A stretch of DNA of 41,401 nucleotides from Flavobacteriales bacterium (GTDB lineage: Bacteria; Bacteroidota; Bacteroidia; NS11-12g; UBA955): NCBI GenBank assembly GCA_947463435.1, contig CANHTS010000003.1, positions 1 to 41,401 on the forward strand. Reading direction: 5' to 3'. The position numbers and the translations under genes are program-made. This document shows positions 29,039 to 39,050 of this stretch, one piece after another; within the stretch, counting starts at the first letter, position 1, and each line of letters starts with the position of its first letter. Below the pieces are notes generated by a model that made no database searches, was not told the DNA's origin, and saw only the letters and a program-made list of their open reading frames with translations.

Positions 29039-32000
29039 TTAACGGAACAGATGGAAGGTGTTGTTATACCAATGCCTTACGCCTTTGAAATCGGTAATAT
29101 CCAGCGAAACAACATAAACGCCCGGTGTAACTGGTTGGCCCTTGAATGTGCCATCCCATGGTTCGCTGTTGTTCGTACGGTACATCAGTTCACCCCAGCG
29201 GGAATAAATTTCCATTTTGTATTGCTGTATGCCCATTCCCTGGGGTGCAAAGAGATCGTTTTTTCCGTCGCGCCCTGGGGTGAAGGCATTTGGAACGTGC
29301 AGGGTGAAAATGTAGCGCACCTGCACGCGGTCTTCGCTGGAATCGCGGCAACCGTAATCATTTTGTACCCACTGGCGCAAACGATACCAACCGCTGTCCG
29401 CATAGGTATGGTTCACGTTGGAAGTCTGGTAAAGACTGCTGCCGTCTCCCATATCATACCAATACAAAGTGGCGCCGGCGCTGCGGTCGAGCAGACGAAT
29501 GACAGGATCGAGAATGGTGGTTCCATCGGCTGGCTGGATTTCAAAACCAGCTGAAGGAACCGGATATACCCAAACCGGTCTCACGGTATCGTAACGGCAA
29601 CCATAATTGGTCAAAATGTCTAGCCGCACATTGAAGATTCCATCGCTGCGGTAGGTGTATTGTGGATTGGCGCTTGAAGAAGTTCTGCCGTCGCCGAAGT
29701 TCCAGCTATGGCGAGATACGCTGCCACCGGGAACCACGCTGAGGTCATTGAAGCTGGTGAAATCACCCAGGCATACGGTATCAGCAACAAAAGCCGGAAC
29801 GACTTTATCAAAAGCGGTTACGAACCGGATCAGCGAATCGCGACAACCCTGATTGCTGGAAGCGTGCAACGCAACACGGTAAGTTCCGGCGCCTGGATAA
29901 GCATGGGCGGGAGAACCATTGGTGCTGCCTTTTCCATCACCAAAATCCCAACGCTGGGTTGCGATGCTGCCGCCGGTCACCCGTAATGTGTCTCTGAATT
30001 CAAAGCGGTTGTCGTAGCAGGCATTCACCGCTCCAAAGCCAATTTGTGGCAAGGCGTGAATACGGATATTCCGGTTGGTGTGATAAATACAACCTTCTGC
30101 GTTTTCCAGGCTGAGCTTTACGTTGTAGAGACCGGGGTTTTTATACCGGTAAACCGGATTTTGCAGGGTGGATGAATCGCCGCTGCCAAAGAACCATTTC
30201 CGTCTGGTGGGTGTGCCGTTTCCGGTATGGCTGCCGCTGAAAACTGCATCTTCTCGCAGGCAATGATCGCTGAGGACAATATTCGGCCTTGCAGCATGAT
30301 GCACTATGGCTTCCTTGCTGAGCGAATCGCGGCATCCGTACTGGCTTTCCAGGTAAAGCCTGACAGTATAGCGGCCACCTGCGTTGTATCGATATGTCGG
30401 ATGTGTAAGATTGCTGCTGTTGCCGTCTCCAAATGTCCAGTTTCTGCTGCGGATGGTGCCAAAGTCAATGCGCGAACTGTCGCGGAACCGTGTGGTGCTG
30501 TCTTCACAAACAGCCTGCATGCTGAACGCAGGAACAGGTGATGGATAAACACGGAAACTGTCGGTGCGGCTGTCGGCGCAACGGCGATCGCTTTCCACAA
30601 ATAAGTAGACCGGAATCATGCCGGCATTACGCGTTCTCCATGCCCCGCTGTTGCTGCTAAAGCTGTCGCTGGCTGCAATTTTCCAACCTATGCGTCCTTT
30701 TCCTGCGCCATTCCAATTGGAGTTATCGCTGAACCGGAGGCTGTCGCTGATGCAGACTCCGTTGCTGATCAATGCTGCCACAGGCCGGGGATGAATGGTT
30801 GCCGAACCGCTGAAAGTATCTTTACAACCGTTGATGCTGGCCGCGAAAAGGGTAACTGTGTATGTACCGGCGGCTGGATAAATGTGTTTTACGAGTTTTC
30901 CGCTGTCTGTCTTGCCATCACCAAAATCCCAACGGGGTTTGAGCAGTGTGCCGCTCAACAGTGTTGTGGAATCGGCAAACCGGAGTGTGTCGGCGCCTTT
31001 TCCGTAGCATGCAGCTCGGTTGCCGAAGAAAGCGCGCGGACCAGGGAATACGTTCACTGTGGCGCGGAAGGTATCGGTGCAATTGGCATCGCTGATAGCG
31101 ACAAGGCGCACACTTCGGCTGAGGCCGCCATTCATGCGCAGGGTTTGTTTCAGGCCGTTGAGTGTATCCAGGCTTCCTAATGTCCACTGGCGCTCGCGGA
31201 TGATTCCGGTGCTGAGGGTGCTGGAATCGGTAATCAACGGGTCTTTTCCTTCGCACACACGGCTCCAGCCAAAGGCGGCGCGCGGATAAGGTTTGATTTG
31301 AACCCTGGCGGTATCCCAGGCTTTACAGTTGTTGGAGTCGCGTACTTCGATGCGGTAGGTTATTGTTGCGGCAGGTCTTGCTATGGTATTGGCACGGAGC
31401 GAATCATTCAAACCTGTGCCGGGAGTCCAGCGGAAGCGGTAAAGACCTTTCCCCCCGCTGGCTTTGGCGGAAAGAGCTGTGGGTTTACCTACGCAAAGGA
31501 GTGTATCGGTCGGACCGGCATCCACCACCGGAGGGGCGTGAACGGCCAGGCGCACCGTATCCCGCGTGGTGCAAAGGCCGCGGTTGGTGGCGAGAATCAG
31601 GTCGTATGTTTCCGATTTTCCACTGCCATTTAGCAACAATACGCGCGGCCGGGCAAGGGTGTCGTTGTCGAAGGCTGCTGCAGGTTCCCAGCTGTAGCGG
31701 AAACGGTTGGAATTGAATAAACCGGCCCGGAGGCTGTCGCCCGAACAAACCTGCAAATCCGGTCCGGCATTGGTTAAACCGGGAACCGGGAATCGGGTTT
31801 GACGGAATAGGCAGGCACAGGCAGCAGAATCAACAACAGCAATAACGGCACAGGAATATCCGGCGCGTATGCGCAAGGTTTTCAGGACATTGGCTGTCGC
31901 ATTCGCCGCCAGTCCTGATTTCAGGGTATCAGTACCAAGAATCGGATCTCCGGGGCTCAATCCGGCAGAAGCGTCGGCATCGTAGTGGTAGCGTATGACG

Positions 32001-35000
32001 ATGGGTGCGCCGGCAGCAATCCGTACACCGGTATTCCGAATGCTATAAGAGAGTTTGATTTCTTCGCTGTCGTTGCTGAGTTGCCGCGCCGAAATTCCCA
32101 TGTTCAGGAATTGGGGTTGTGCTTTCAGCAAGGTTGGACGGCTTAGCTCTTTACCGGTGATGACATTGATGGTGCACTTGGAATTGTCTTTCACACAAAC
32201 CACCTCCTGTTTCACGACACTTTGCCCGTACAAATCAGCCTGTCCGCAAGAGAAGAAACGCCCATCGGTTTGAAAGCGGAAACGGAATTCCATGGAATCG
32301 CCGGGTTTTATACCCCCGCGTAAGGACCATTCCACTTCGGTTGCGCCGTTTACATCGCGGCGTCGCACTGCTGTTGGCCCGTTGCGGATTGCAGTAAGCG
32401 AACTGGTATCGTAAACCATTCCTTTGGGAAGGAGGAGCTGGTATTTGTCGTTCCACGAAGTAGTATCAGGACCAAGCACAACAACGCGTACCCGCATGTT
32501 GGAGGGTTTTTCGCAAGGGAAAATGCTGTCTGCCCATTGTTTTACCTGGGTGAAATAGGGTCTGATTACCCCTTTAATATCCAGCGGATAACTGATGGCA
32601 GGGATAGAAGGGACAGGATCTCCGCAGCGGATGATGGCTGCAGCATTCGCCCGTACAAAGCTGCCCGAGGAATAATCGCAATTGGTGCGTGCACGGAAAG
32701 AAATAAACAGCTTGTTTTTTGACGTGTCTGTTGTGCCTCTGAATCCTTTTGCAAGGGTGCTGTTAAGCTTATCGAGGTTCCACTCGTAGGTGGTTCCGCT
32801 AACGAGCGAAGGAGCAGGCAGGGAAACAGGGGCGGCATTGCGCGGGTATTGCAAGCGTACCGTTCCTGAAACTACTTCCATACCAAGCGGTAAGGTCAGT
32901 TGGACGCGCGTATTGTACGTGCTCGTGGCCTGCACATTCTCCAGCAGGATCCGGTAAGGCACTTCAGCGCATAAAGGAGCGATGCTGGCCGAGTCATACA
33001 GCGTAAGCTGGAGTCGCGTGTTCTGGGGCTCAAGGAACAGTTTGGTTTGATTGGGTGTGCACCTGTAAGCAGTGAGGTCTTTGGGGTATTCGAGGCAGTT
33101 CCAGCCACCGAGTAAGGTGAGCGAATCTTTGGTACAGCTGGTGTAAACGGCTCTGACCTTAAAGCGGCGGACGCCATTGGCAGGCAAGTTACCGGCGCGG
33201 TAAACACCATTGACCGGGCGAATGAGGGTATCGCGGACAGCATCGCGGATTTCCACCACGCGGATTCCTCCTGCAGAAACCGGGCTCAGCCAAGCATTGA
33301 AAGCGGCAAAGCCAGTGGATGCATTCGAGTAACGCACCTCCCATTCTGCCGTATCGGTGGAAGCATAAAGCGTTGGCAAAACGGGTTGTAAAGAGAGGTT
33401 TGGGCGGTTAAACACGAGGTAGTCGTCATGTCCGGCTACAGAAGAAGGAACGGTATCAAAACCGCGTCCCAGGCTGTTCCGGCGCTCAAAAATGAAATCG
33501 TATTTGAGGGTAATCGGCGTTCCGGCCGGCAATTCACAACCAGGTTGTATCAGGGCGTTGAAATACCCGTGGAAACCATCGTCGCTGTAAGACAACTTAC
33601 CGCCACGGTCTTTGTAGAGATTGGTGGCATCGATCACCAGCGGACTGATGCTGCCGGCGACGGGTTGCAGGCTGTCGGCGATTTCAGTTACAGTCTGATT
33701 CGAACCAGCAGTGCGGTATTGTACGATTTGCGAGCGGATATACTTCGCTCCTGCTGGCAGATAAAGTCTTACAGCCTTGAGTCTTCCGAAATTACGGTAT
33801 TCGTACTGAAAATAGTTGCCGCCTCCGTAGTTGGAACAGCAGGGCCCGGCGCTGAGATAGAAGTAATTATTCACCCATAAGGGATTGCAGCTGTTGATGT
33901 TATACGTATTTCCCACCCAGTTCAGGAAATACCAGCCGCCGATGAACATCTCTCCTGAAAAAGTATCGCACTGGAAGCGTTGGCTGGCATTCGGAGCCGG
34001 CACGGTACCAAAATAGAAACGGTTGTCCCAGCGTGCGGTGACACCACCGTAACTAGGGACACCCGGATTGCCACTTACCCTGTAACGAACAATCAGTTCA
34101 ATGCTATCGTTTACGGTATAAAGGTAACTGGAAGGCAGGCAGCCACCAGCGGCAATGCTATCGAGTGTGAAATCGAATAAGAAGGTAGCATTCACCCCAC
34201 TGGTCACCTTTCGGTGCCTTACACGGTTGCAGGTACCGGAATACAGCGATCCACGCTTGTAGACGCGGAGGCGGGCATCAACGACAGTAAGGTAACTTCC
34301 GTTGGTGACGATGCTTTCCGCATACGCAAAGCGCCAGAGGGTAATTGAAGATGTGCGGCGTACCTTGCCAAAAAATGTGCTGGTGATGGTGTCGCCGGGC
34401 AGTGCCCTTTCTTTTCTTATTTTACTGTGATCCAGGCTTCCCGTGGCATCCGGCAACCCGTCGTTGTTGTTGTCGGGGGAACCAAAGGTGCTGCGCTCAA
34501 CCTTGAAATTCCGGAATTGCATGCCGCCGTTGCAGACATCATAACAATGTAACCGCAGTGTTACACTGTTGCAGAAAGTGCGAATCCAGACACTTGGATT
34601 GCACAGCGGATCCGGATTGTATCGGAACGTGGCTGCGACGGTGCGGTTGGAATTGCCTGTGGCTCCGACGCAGCTTGCCGTCAGGTAAACCATCATATCA
34701 CCATTGTTCAGGCTGAAGGGAACCGGACCTTTGAAAAATGCGCGAATGGTATCGCCATATTTTCTCACCGAATCCGAATTCCAGGTACCGGTAAGGTTGG
34801 CGTTTTGAAAGAAGAAATCTGACGCATTCAGTGAATGGGTAAGACCCGGAGGAACAATGATTTCTGCCCAATAGCGTGCCCGCGAAGTGCCGGCGAAGAA
34901 ATTTGTACTGCCAATGGTGTAGCGAAACAGCTTCTTTTCTGTATCGACCATATCCGTAGGAGCAAGCGGTGTAACACTCATTCCGGTCCAAACGGGTACC

Positions 35001-36337
35001 TGACCCCACGTCCAGTTTACGGTCTGAGTCAGTTTACATGGATCGGTGAAAGTTGCCATGTACTGCCAGCCGATTCCATAATAGGATATATTACAGATAT
35101 CAGGGGTACAGGTATACATGTTCCAGTCGATATAGATTGTATCGCCTGGTGCCATTGTTCCAATTCGCAGACGGATTAATCCAACAGCCTGAGGCCCGAG
35201 ACAGGTATAAACAGCACTGCTGCTGTTGGTGAAGATGATGGAATCGACCTGTGCTTTGAAACGGGCGCCTTTCCAGCCACGGCGCAACCAGATGCTGGCT
35301 GTATCCAGCCGCGACATCATGTTGTTGCTAAACCCGAAATTGGCGCTCTGAGCAAGTGTAATGCGCACGTTTTCCGCCTTCATTTCTCCGCGGTTGAAGA
35401 AACGTAAACGCTGTGCTGAAGCAGTTGCGGAATTATAACAGGTGCTCACGCTTCCCTGAACGATACCGGTCAAAATCGGTGCGCGGGTATCTTTGATCAC
35501 AGTTGCATTTGAGCGAATCGTTTGGCAGTTTTTTCCATCGCAACCCCAGGTAAGCTCAATACTTGTGGCAAAGGCGTTGCAGCCAATGATTTCAATGCTG
35601 TCCGTTATGGTGACAGATTCGTTTTGATCCAGCACCGAATCGCGGTCGCCGATGGTTTGAAAGAACGATTTTCCAAGTACGTTGATCACGGTGTCGCGAC
35701 CGAAGTAAGTAGCGCTGCGGTTTACACCATACGTCCGTATATCCTTTCCGTTTACACGCCTGAGCGTAATCGATGTCAGCGGACCTTTTCCATAATTGGT
35801 AATGGTAAAAGTGCGCACAAAACGGTCGCCAACGTTACCTGTGAAAGATTGATTGCTGATAGAAGCGAAGCCCGGTGCCGGCACGTTGGCAGGAAACGGA
35901 TTGGAAGTTGCCTGGTCAAAACTTCCCACATAAGCTGCCCTGCATGTGATGCTGGGTGTTCCGCTTGCGTTCAGGAAACCCAGAAAATCGCAATTGGACC
36001 TGATGCCGTACCGGAATGTAAAACGACCGGCCAGACTGAGATTGGGCCCATTGAATACCGGTTTGTTCAGATCGCTGATATTGTTTTCGCTGACGCCGGT
36101 GCCGGCGACAGATCCCGGCACATACATAACGCCGGGTGGCAGGGTAAGTGTAACAGTAATGCTGCTTACCGCGCCGGGGCTGATATTGATGACGGTTGCC
36201 CGGGCGGTATCGCTTCCTGCGCAAATATTCAGGTTGCGAGGTGTACTCAGGGTAAAAGTTAACCTGTTCCCCTGCGCGGATAGGTTCGCTGCAAGAAACG
36301 AAAGGAACAATAACAAAATCCCCCGGAATACTGACAT
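29039..36337 (-). CDS. Giant secreted multidomain PKD/Ig-like protein with gliding-motility-type (T9SS type B) C-terminal domain
   Basis: Signal MSVFRGILLLFLSFLAANLSAQ; multiple WDFGDGK...H/YxYPxAGTYxVxL...GCRD PKD repeats; C-term HVPNAFTPGRDGKNDLFAPQG...YSRWGELMYRTN...WDGTFKGQPVTPGVYVVSL. ATG at 36337 preferred over GTG at 36343. Confidence 0.93.
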   Translation of the reverse strand: MSVFRGILLLFLSFLAANLSAQGNRLTFTLSTPRNLNICAGSDTARATVINISPGAVSSITVTLTLPPGVMYVPGSVAGTGVSENNISDLNKPVFNGPNLSLAGRFTFRYGIRSNCDFLGFLNASGTPSITCRAAYVGSFDQATSNPFPANVPAPGFASISNQSFTGNVGDRFVRTFTITNYGKGPLTSITLRRVNGKDIRTYGVNRSATYFGRDTVINVLGKSFFQTIGDRDSVLDQNESVTITDSIEIIGCNAFATSIELTWGCDGKNCQTIRSNATVIKDTRAPILTGIVQGSVSTCYNSATASAQRLRFFNRGEMKAENVRITLAQSANFGFSNNMMSRLDTASIWLRRGWKGARFKAQVDSIIFTNSSSAVYTCLGPQAVGLIRLRIGTMAPGDTIYIDWNMYTCTPDICNISYYGIGWQYMATFTDPCKLTQTVNWTWGQVPVWTGMSVTPLAPTDMVDTEKKLFRYTIGSTNFFAGTSRARYWAEIIVPPGLTHSLNASDFFFQNANLTGTWNSDSVRKYGDTIRAFFKGPVPFSLNNGDMMVYLTASCVGATGNSNRTVAATFRYNPDPLCNPSVWIRTFCNSVTLRLHCYDVCNGGMQFRNFKVERSTFGSPDNNNDGLPDATGSLDHSKIRKERALPGDTITSTFFGKVRRTSSITLWRFAYAESIVTNGSYLTVVDARLRVYKRGSLYSGTCNRVRHRKVTSGVNATFLFDFTLDSIAAGGCLPSSYLYTVNDSIELIVRYRVSGNPGVPSYGGVTARWDNRFYFGTVPAPNASQRFQCDTFSGEMFIGGWYFLNWVGNTYNINSCNPLWVNNYFYLSAGPCCSNYGGGNYFQYEYRNFGRLKAVRLYLPAGAKYIRSQIVQYRTAGSNQTVTEIADSLQPVAGSISPLVIDATNLYKDRGGKLSYSDDGFHGYFNALIQPGCELPAGTPITLKYDFIFERRNSLGRGFDTVPSSVAGHDDYLVFNRPNLSLQPVLPTLYASTDTAEWEVRYSNASTGFAAFNAWLSPVSAGGIRVVEIRDAVRDTLIRPVNGVYRAGNLPANGVRRFKVRAVYTSCTKDSLTLLGGWNCLEYPKDLTAYRCTPNQTKLFLEPQNTRLQLTLYDSASIAPLCAEVPYRILLENVQATSTYNTRVQLTLPLGMEVVSGTVRLQYPRNAAPVSLPAPSLVSGTTYEWNLDKLNSTLAKGFRGTTDTSKNKLFISFRARTNCDYSSGSFVRANAAAIIRCGDPVPSIPAISYPLDIKGVIRPYFTQVKQWADSIFPCEKPSNMRVRVVVLGPDTTSWNDKYQLLLPKGMVYDTSSLTAIRNGPTAVRRRDVNGATEVEWSLRGGIKPGDSMEFRFRFQTDGRFFSCGQADLYGQSVVKQEVVCVKDNSKCTINVITGKELSRPTLLKAQPQFLNMGISARQLSNDSEEIKLSYSIRNTGVRIAAGAPIVIRYHYDADASAGLSPGDPILGTDTLKSGLAANATANVLKTLRIRAGYSCAVIAVVDSAACACLFRQTRFPVPGLTNAGPDLQVCSGDSLRAGLFNSNRFRYSWEPAAAFDNDTLARPRVLLLNGSGKSETYDLILATNRGLCTTRDTVRLAVHAPPVVDAGPTDTLLCVGKPTALSAKASGGKGLYRFRWTPGTGLNDSLRANTIARPAATITYRIEVRDSNNCKAWDTARVQIKPYPRAAFGWSRVCEGKDPLITDSSTLSTGIIRERQWTLGSLDTLNGLKQTLRMNGGLSRSVRLVAISDANCTDTFRATVNVFPGPRAFFGNRAACYGKGADTLRFADSTTLLSGTLLKPRWDFGDGKTDSGKLVKHIYPAAGTYTVTLFAASINGCKDTFSGSATIHPRPVAALISNGVCISDSLRFSDNSNWNGAGKGRIGWKIAASDSFSSNSGAWRTRNAGMIPVYLFVESDRRCADSRTDSFRVYPSPVPAFSMQAVCEDSTTRFRDSSRIDFGTIRSRNWTFGDGNSSNLTHPTYRYNAGGRYTVRLYLESQYGCRDSLSKEAIVHHAARPNIVLSDHCLREDAVFSGSHTGNGTPTRRKWFFGSGDSSTLQNPVYRYKNPGLYNVKLSLENAEGCIYHTNRNIRIHALPQIGFGAVNACYDNRFEFRDTLRVTGGSIATQRWDFGDGKGSTNGSPAHAYPGAGTYRVALHASSNQGCRDSLIRFVTAFDKVVPAFVADTVCLGDFTSFNDLSVVPGGSVSRHSWNFGDGRTSSSANPQYTYRSDGIFNVRLDILTNYGCRYDTVRPVWVYPVPSAGFEIQPADGTTILDPVIRLLDRSAGATLYWYDMGDGSSLYQTSNVNHTYADSGWYRLRQWVQNDYGCRDSSEDRVQVRYIFTLHVPNAFTPGRDGKNDLFAPQGMGIQQYKMEIYSRWGELMYRTNNSEPWDGTFKGQPVTPGVYVVSLDITDFKGVRHWYNNTFHLFR

Positions 36338-36345
36338 GGTCACGC

Positions 36346-36353
36346 CAAATATA
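36346..36353 (-). promoter_or_regulatory. Candidate -7 box (TATATTTG) for the giant PKD protein
   Basis: TAnnTTTG, 8 nt before the ATG at 36337. Confidence 0.5.
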
Positions 36354-36391
36354 AGGAATCCTTAAAATCCTGTGAACCCAAGGCATCTGAC

Positions 36392-36399
36392 TACCTTTG
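36392..36399 (+). promoter_or_regulatory. Candidate -7 box (TACCTTTG) for der
   Basis: Matches Bacteroidota TAnnTTTG; ends 4 nt before the ATG. Confidence 0.55.
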
Positions 36400-36403
36400 C
36401 AGC

Positions 36404-37771
36404 ATGAATCGCATTGTTGCAATCGTCGGAAGACCCAATGTTGGGAAGAGTACCCTTTTCAACCGTTTAACCGGAGAGCGCAAGGCAATCGTAGACGACG
36501 TGAGCGGCGTAACCCGCGATCGTCACTATGGCGAAAGCGACTGGAACGGCACGCGATTCATGGTTGTAGACACTGGCGGCTTCGTACCTGAAAGCGAAGA
36601 TGTGTTTGAAAAAGCCATCCGCGACCAGGTGCATATCGCCATCGAAGAATCGGCTGTGCTGCTCTTTGTAGTTGATGTGACATCCGATATCCATCCGCTC
36701 GATGAAGAGTTTGCCGATGTGTTGCGCCGCGCAGGTAAGCCTGTCTTGCTGGTTGCCAACAAGGTGGATACAGCCAAGGTGAGTCCGCAAACAGCTCAAT
36801 TCTACAGTCTGGGTTTTGACGAGCTCTTTGAAATCTCTGCCATCAGCGGTTCAGGAACAGGAGAACTGCTCGACCGTTTGGTTGAGATCCTCGGTCCGGA
36901 CGCCCAAACACCGGTTAAAGAGCGCTTACCCGAGCCAATAGATGAGAATGATGAATCGGCTGATGCTGAGCCTGCGCTTCCCTGGATACCCAAAGTAGCC
37001 GTTGTAGGAAGGCCTAATGTTGGAAAATCGTCTTTCATTAACGCCCTTACCGGTCAGGACAGAAATATTGTAACTGAAATCGCCGGCACCACGCGCGACA
37101 GCATTCATACGCATTACAAAGCCTATGGTAAAGACCTGATTCTGGTCGATACTGCGGGAATCCGGAAAAAGAGCAAGGTGCAGGAGAACATTGAGTTTTA
37201 TTCGGTGATGCGTTCGCTGCGCGCGCTGGAAGAAGCCGATGTGGTTGTGTTGATAATCGATGCCACGCTCGGTCTTGAAGCGCAGGATCTCAATCTCTTC
37301 TGGCTGGCACACAGAAATGCCAAAGGTGTGGTGATTCTGGTGAATAAGTGGGACTTGGTTGAGAAGGAAACGAACACCATGAAGGCTTACACGGAAGACA
37401 TACGTAAGCGTCTGGAACCCTTCACCGATGTGCCGATTCTGTTCATTTCAGCCATGACCAAGCAGCGCATTTTCCAGGCGCTCGAAGAGGTGATGCACGT
37501 GCACGAAAATATGCAGCGCCGCATATCCACCCGCGAGTTGAATAATTTCCTCCTGCCGATTATCGAAAATCAACCACCGCCAAGCCGCAAGGGTAAGTTT
37601 GTAAAAATCAAGTATGTAACCCAGTTGCGTTCGCGGCGCATCGCATTTGCCTTGTTCTGCAATCTTCCCCAGTACGTGGCAGACTCGTATTCCCGCTTTC
37701 TTGAAAATAAGCTTCGGGAAAGCTATGATTTTAAAGGTGTTCCGATTAGCCTGTTTTACCGCCAGAAATAA
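36404..37771 (+). CDS. der: Ribosome biogenesis GTPase Der (EngA)
   Basis: Two G domains: IVGRPNVGKSTLFNRLTGER and VVGRPNVGKSSFINALTG; NKWDLVEKE; KH-like C-term. Confidence 0.97.
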   Translation: MNRIVAIVGRPNVGKSTLFNRLTGERKAIVDDVSGVTRDRHYGESDWNGTRFMVVDTGGFVPESEDVFEKAIRDQVHIAIEESAVLLFVVDVTSDIHPLDEEFADVLRRAGKPVLLVANKVDTAKVSPQTAQFYSLGFDELFEISAISGSGTGELLDRLVEILGPDAQTPVKERLPEPIDENDESADAEPALPWIPKVAVVGRPNVGKSSFINALTGQDRNIVTEIAGTTRDSIHTHYKAYGKDLILVDTAGIRKKSKVQENIEFYSVMRSLRALEEADVVVLIIDATLGLEAQDLNLFWLAHRNAKGVVILVNKWDLVEKETNTMKAYTEDIRKRLEPFTDVPILFISAMTKQRIFQALEEVMHVHENMQRRISTRELNNFLLPIIENQPPPSRKGKFVKIKYVTQLRSRRIAFALFCNLPQYVADSYSRFLENKLRESYDFKGVPISLFYRQK

Positions 37772-38289
37772 GGCCTCAGATTTTCCGGCATTTCCGGATG
37801 GGGGCCGAGTATTTTTTCCATCAACAGCACATCATGCCAGGCTCCAAGCTTGAACCCTGCCTTGTGTAAGGTTCCGGTTTCAATAAAGCCCATGCTGCTG
37901 TGCAGGGCAACACTTTCGCGATTGGGCAGGGTAATGACAGCGTAAACATTGATCATTCCTTGTTCCTGTAGTAAACCGAAGAGCATTTCGTACAATTTCC
38001 GGGCAAGCCCCTGTCGCTGAAAGTCGGGGTGGATATATACGGAGCTTTCACAGCACCATTGATAGGCGGCGCGCTCGCGGAATTTCCCTGCATAAGCATA
38101 GCCCGCAATTTTGTCGTCTGATTCTGCAACAAGCCAGGGATATTGTTGCATTACACTTTCAATTCGACCGGCAAATTCTTCCACGCCCGGCACCTGATAC
38201 TCAAATGTGATGGCGCTGGTTTTGACAATTGGCGCGTAAATCGCGCATATTCCCGCTGCGTCGGCGGGCTGTGCAAGGCGAATCTGCAT
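37756..38289 (-). CDS. GNAT family N-acetyltransferase (phosphinothricin acetyltransferase-like)
   Basis: RLAQPADAAGICAIYAPIVKTSAITFE; SSVYIHPDFQRQGLARKLYEML; HSSMGFIETG. 16-bp convergent overlap with der. Confidence 0.9.
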   Translation of the reverse strand: MQIRLAQPADAAGICAIYAPIVKTSAITFEYQVPGVEEFAGRIESVMQQYPWLVAESDDKIAGYAYAGKFRERAAYQWCCESSVYIHPDFQRQGLARKLYEMLFGLLQEQGMINVYAVITLPNRESVALHSSMGFIETGTLHKAGFKLGAWHDVLLMEKILGPHPEMPENLRPYFWR

Positions 38290-38290
38290 G

Positions 38291-38956
38291 TCAGGAGTTA
38301 ACGGCCAACGTTAGGAAATCGTTCACCGCTTTTCCGCTGCGGTAGACCTGCATCAGGTAGTCAACCGGATGGTTTTCAAGGATGGTTTCCGGTTCGAAAT
38401 TGTGGCCAAAATACCATTGTTTACGGGCGATGAGCGGATGGGCGGTTGCGAGCTCCTTTAGATCGCCGGCTACGCGTTTCTGTTCTTCACCCTGCAAAGT
38501 GCCGAAAGTTTTGCGGAAGGCCGGTGCTGATACCAGCGCTTCCAGTTTTTCGGGCCTTGCGGCTATGTATCGGCGAATGCGATCAGCCAATGCAGTATCC
38601 GGATTGTAAACGCCCATATACACGACGCATTGTTCGGCCCCCAGCTGGAAATAAAAGCCTGGGTTCATCATATCCTTCTTGCCTCCTGGAGCAAAGGCTG
38701 CTGCCATGTGCAATTTGTATGGTGACTTGTCTTTTGAAAAGCGGATGTCTTTGTTGATCCGGAATATCAGGTCGCCGGTTTTCATTTGGTCGTGCGGGGC
38801 ACCCAATGCTACTTGCATGGCGGCCACCAGTTGATGGAAGGGCGCTTTAACCTCGCGTTCGTAGGCGTCTCGGTGGGCATCAAACCAACCTTTACGGTTA
38901 TCGGATGCCAGGCCGATGAAAAATTCGAAGAAGGGGAGGCCGGGGAAATGTTGCAT
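38291..38956 (-). CDS. DUF2461 family protein
   Basis: FFEFFIGLASDNRKGWFDAHRDAYEREV; DLIFRINKDIRFSKDKSPYKLHMAA; GFYFQLGAEQCVVYMGVYNPD. ATG at 38956. Confidence 0.88.
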   Translation of the reverse strand: MQHFPGLPFFEFFIGLASDNRKGWFDAHRDAYEREVKAPFHQLVAAMQVALGAPHDQMKTGDLIFRINKDIRFSKDKSPYKLHMAAAFAPGGKKDMMNPGFYFQLGAEQCVVYMGVYNPDTALADRIRRYIAARPEKLEALVSAPAFRKTFGTLQGEEQKRVAGDLKELATAHPLIARKQWYFGHNFEPETILENHPVDYLMQVYRSGKAVNDFLTLAVNS

Positions 38957-38977
38957 GGAGGTCGGGCTTATGAACGT

Positions 38978-38985
38978 CAAATTTA
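38978..38985 (-). promoter_or_regulatory. Candidate -7 box (TAAATTTG) for the DUF2461 gene
   Basis: TAnnTTTG, 21 nt before the ATG at 38956. Confidence 0.4.
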
Positions 38986-39050
38986 CATTGCTTTGTTGCC
39001 GGGCATTGTAAGTCTCCGATTTGTGGTGTTTTTTTGTGGAAACCGCCAAC

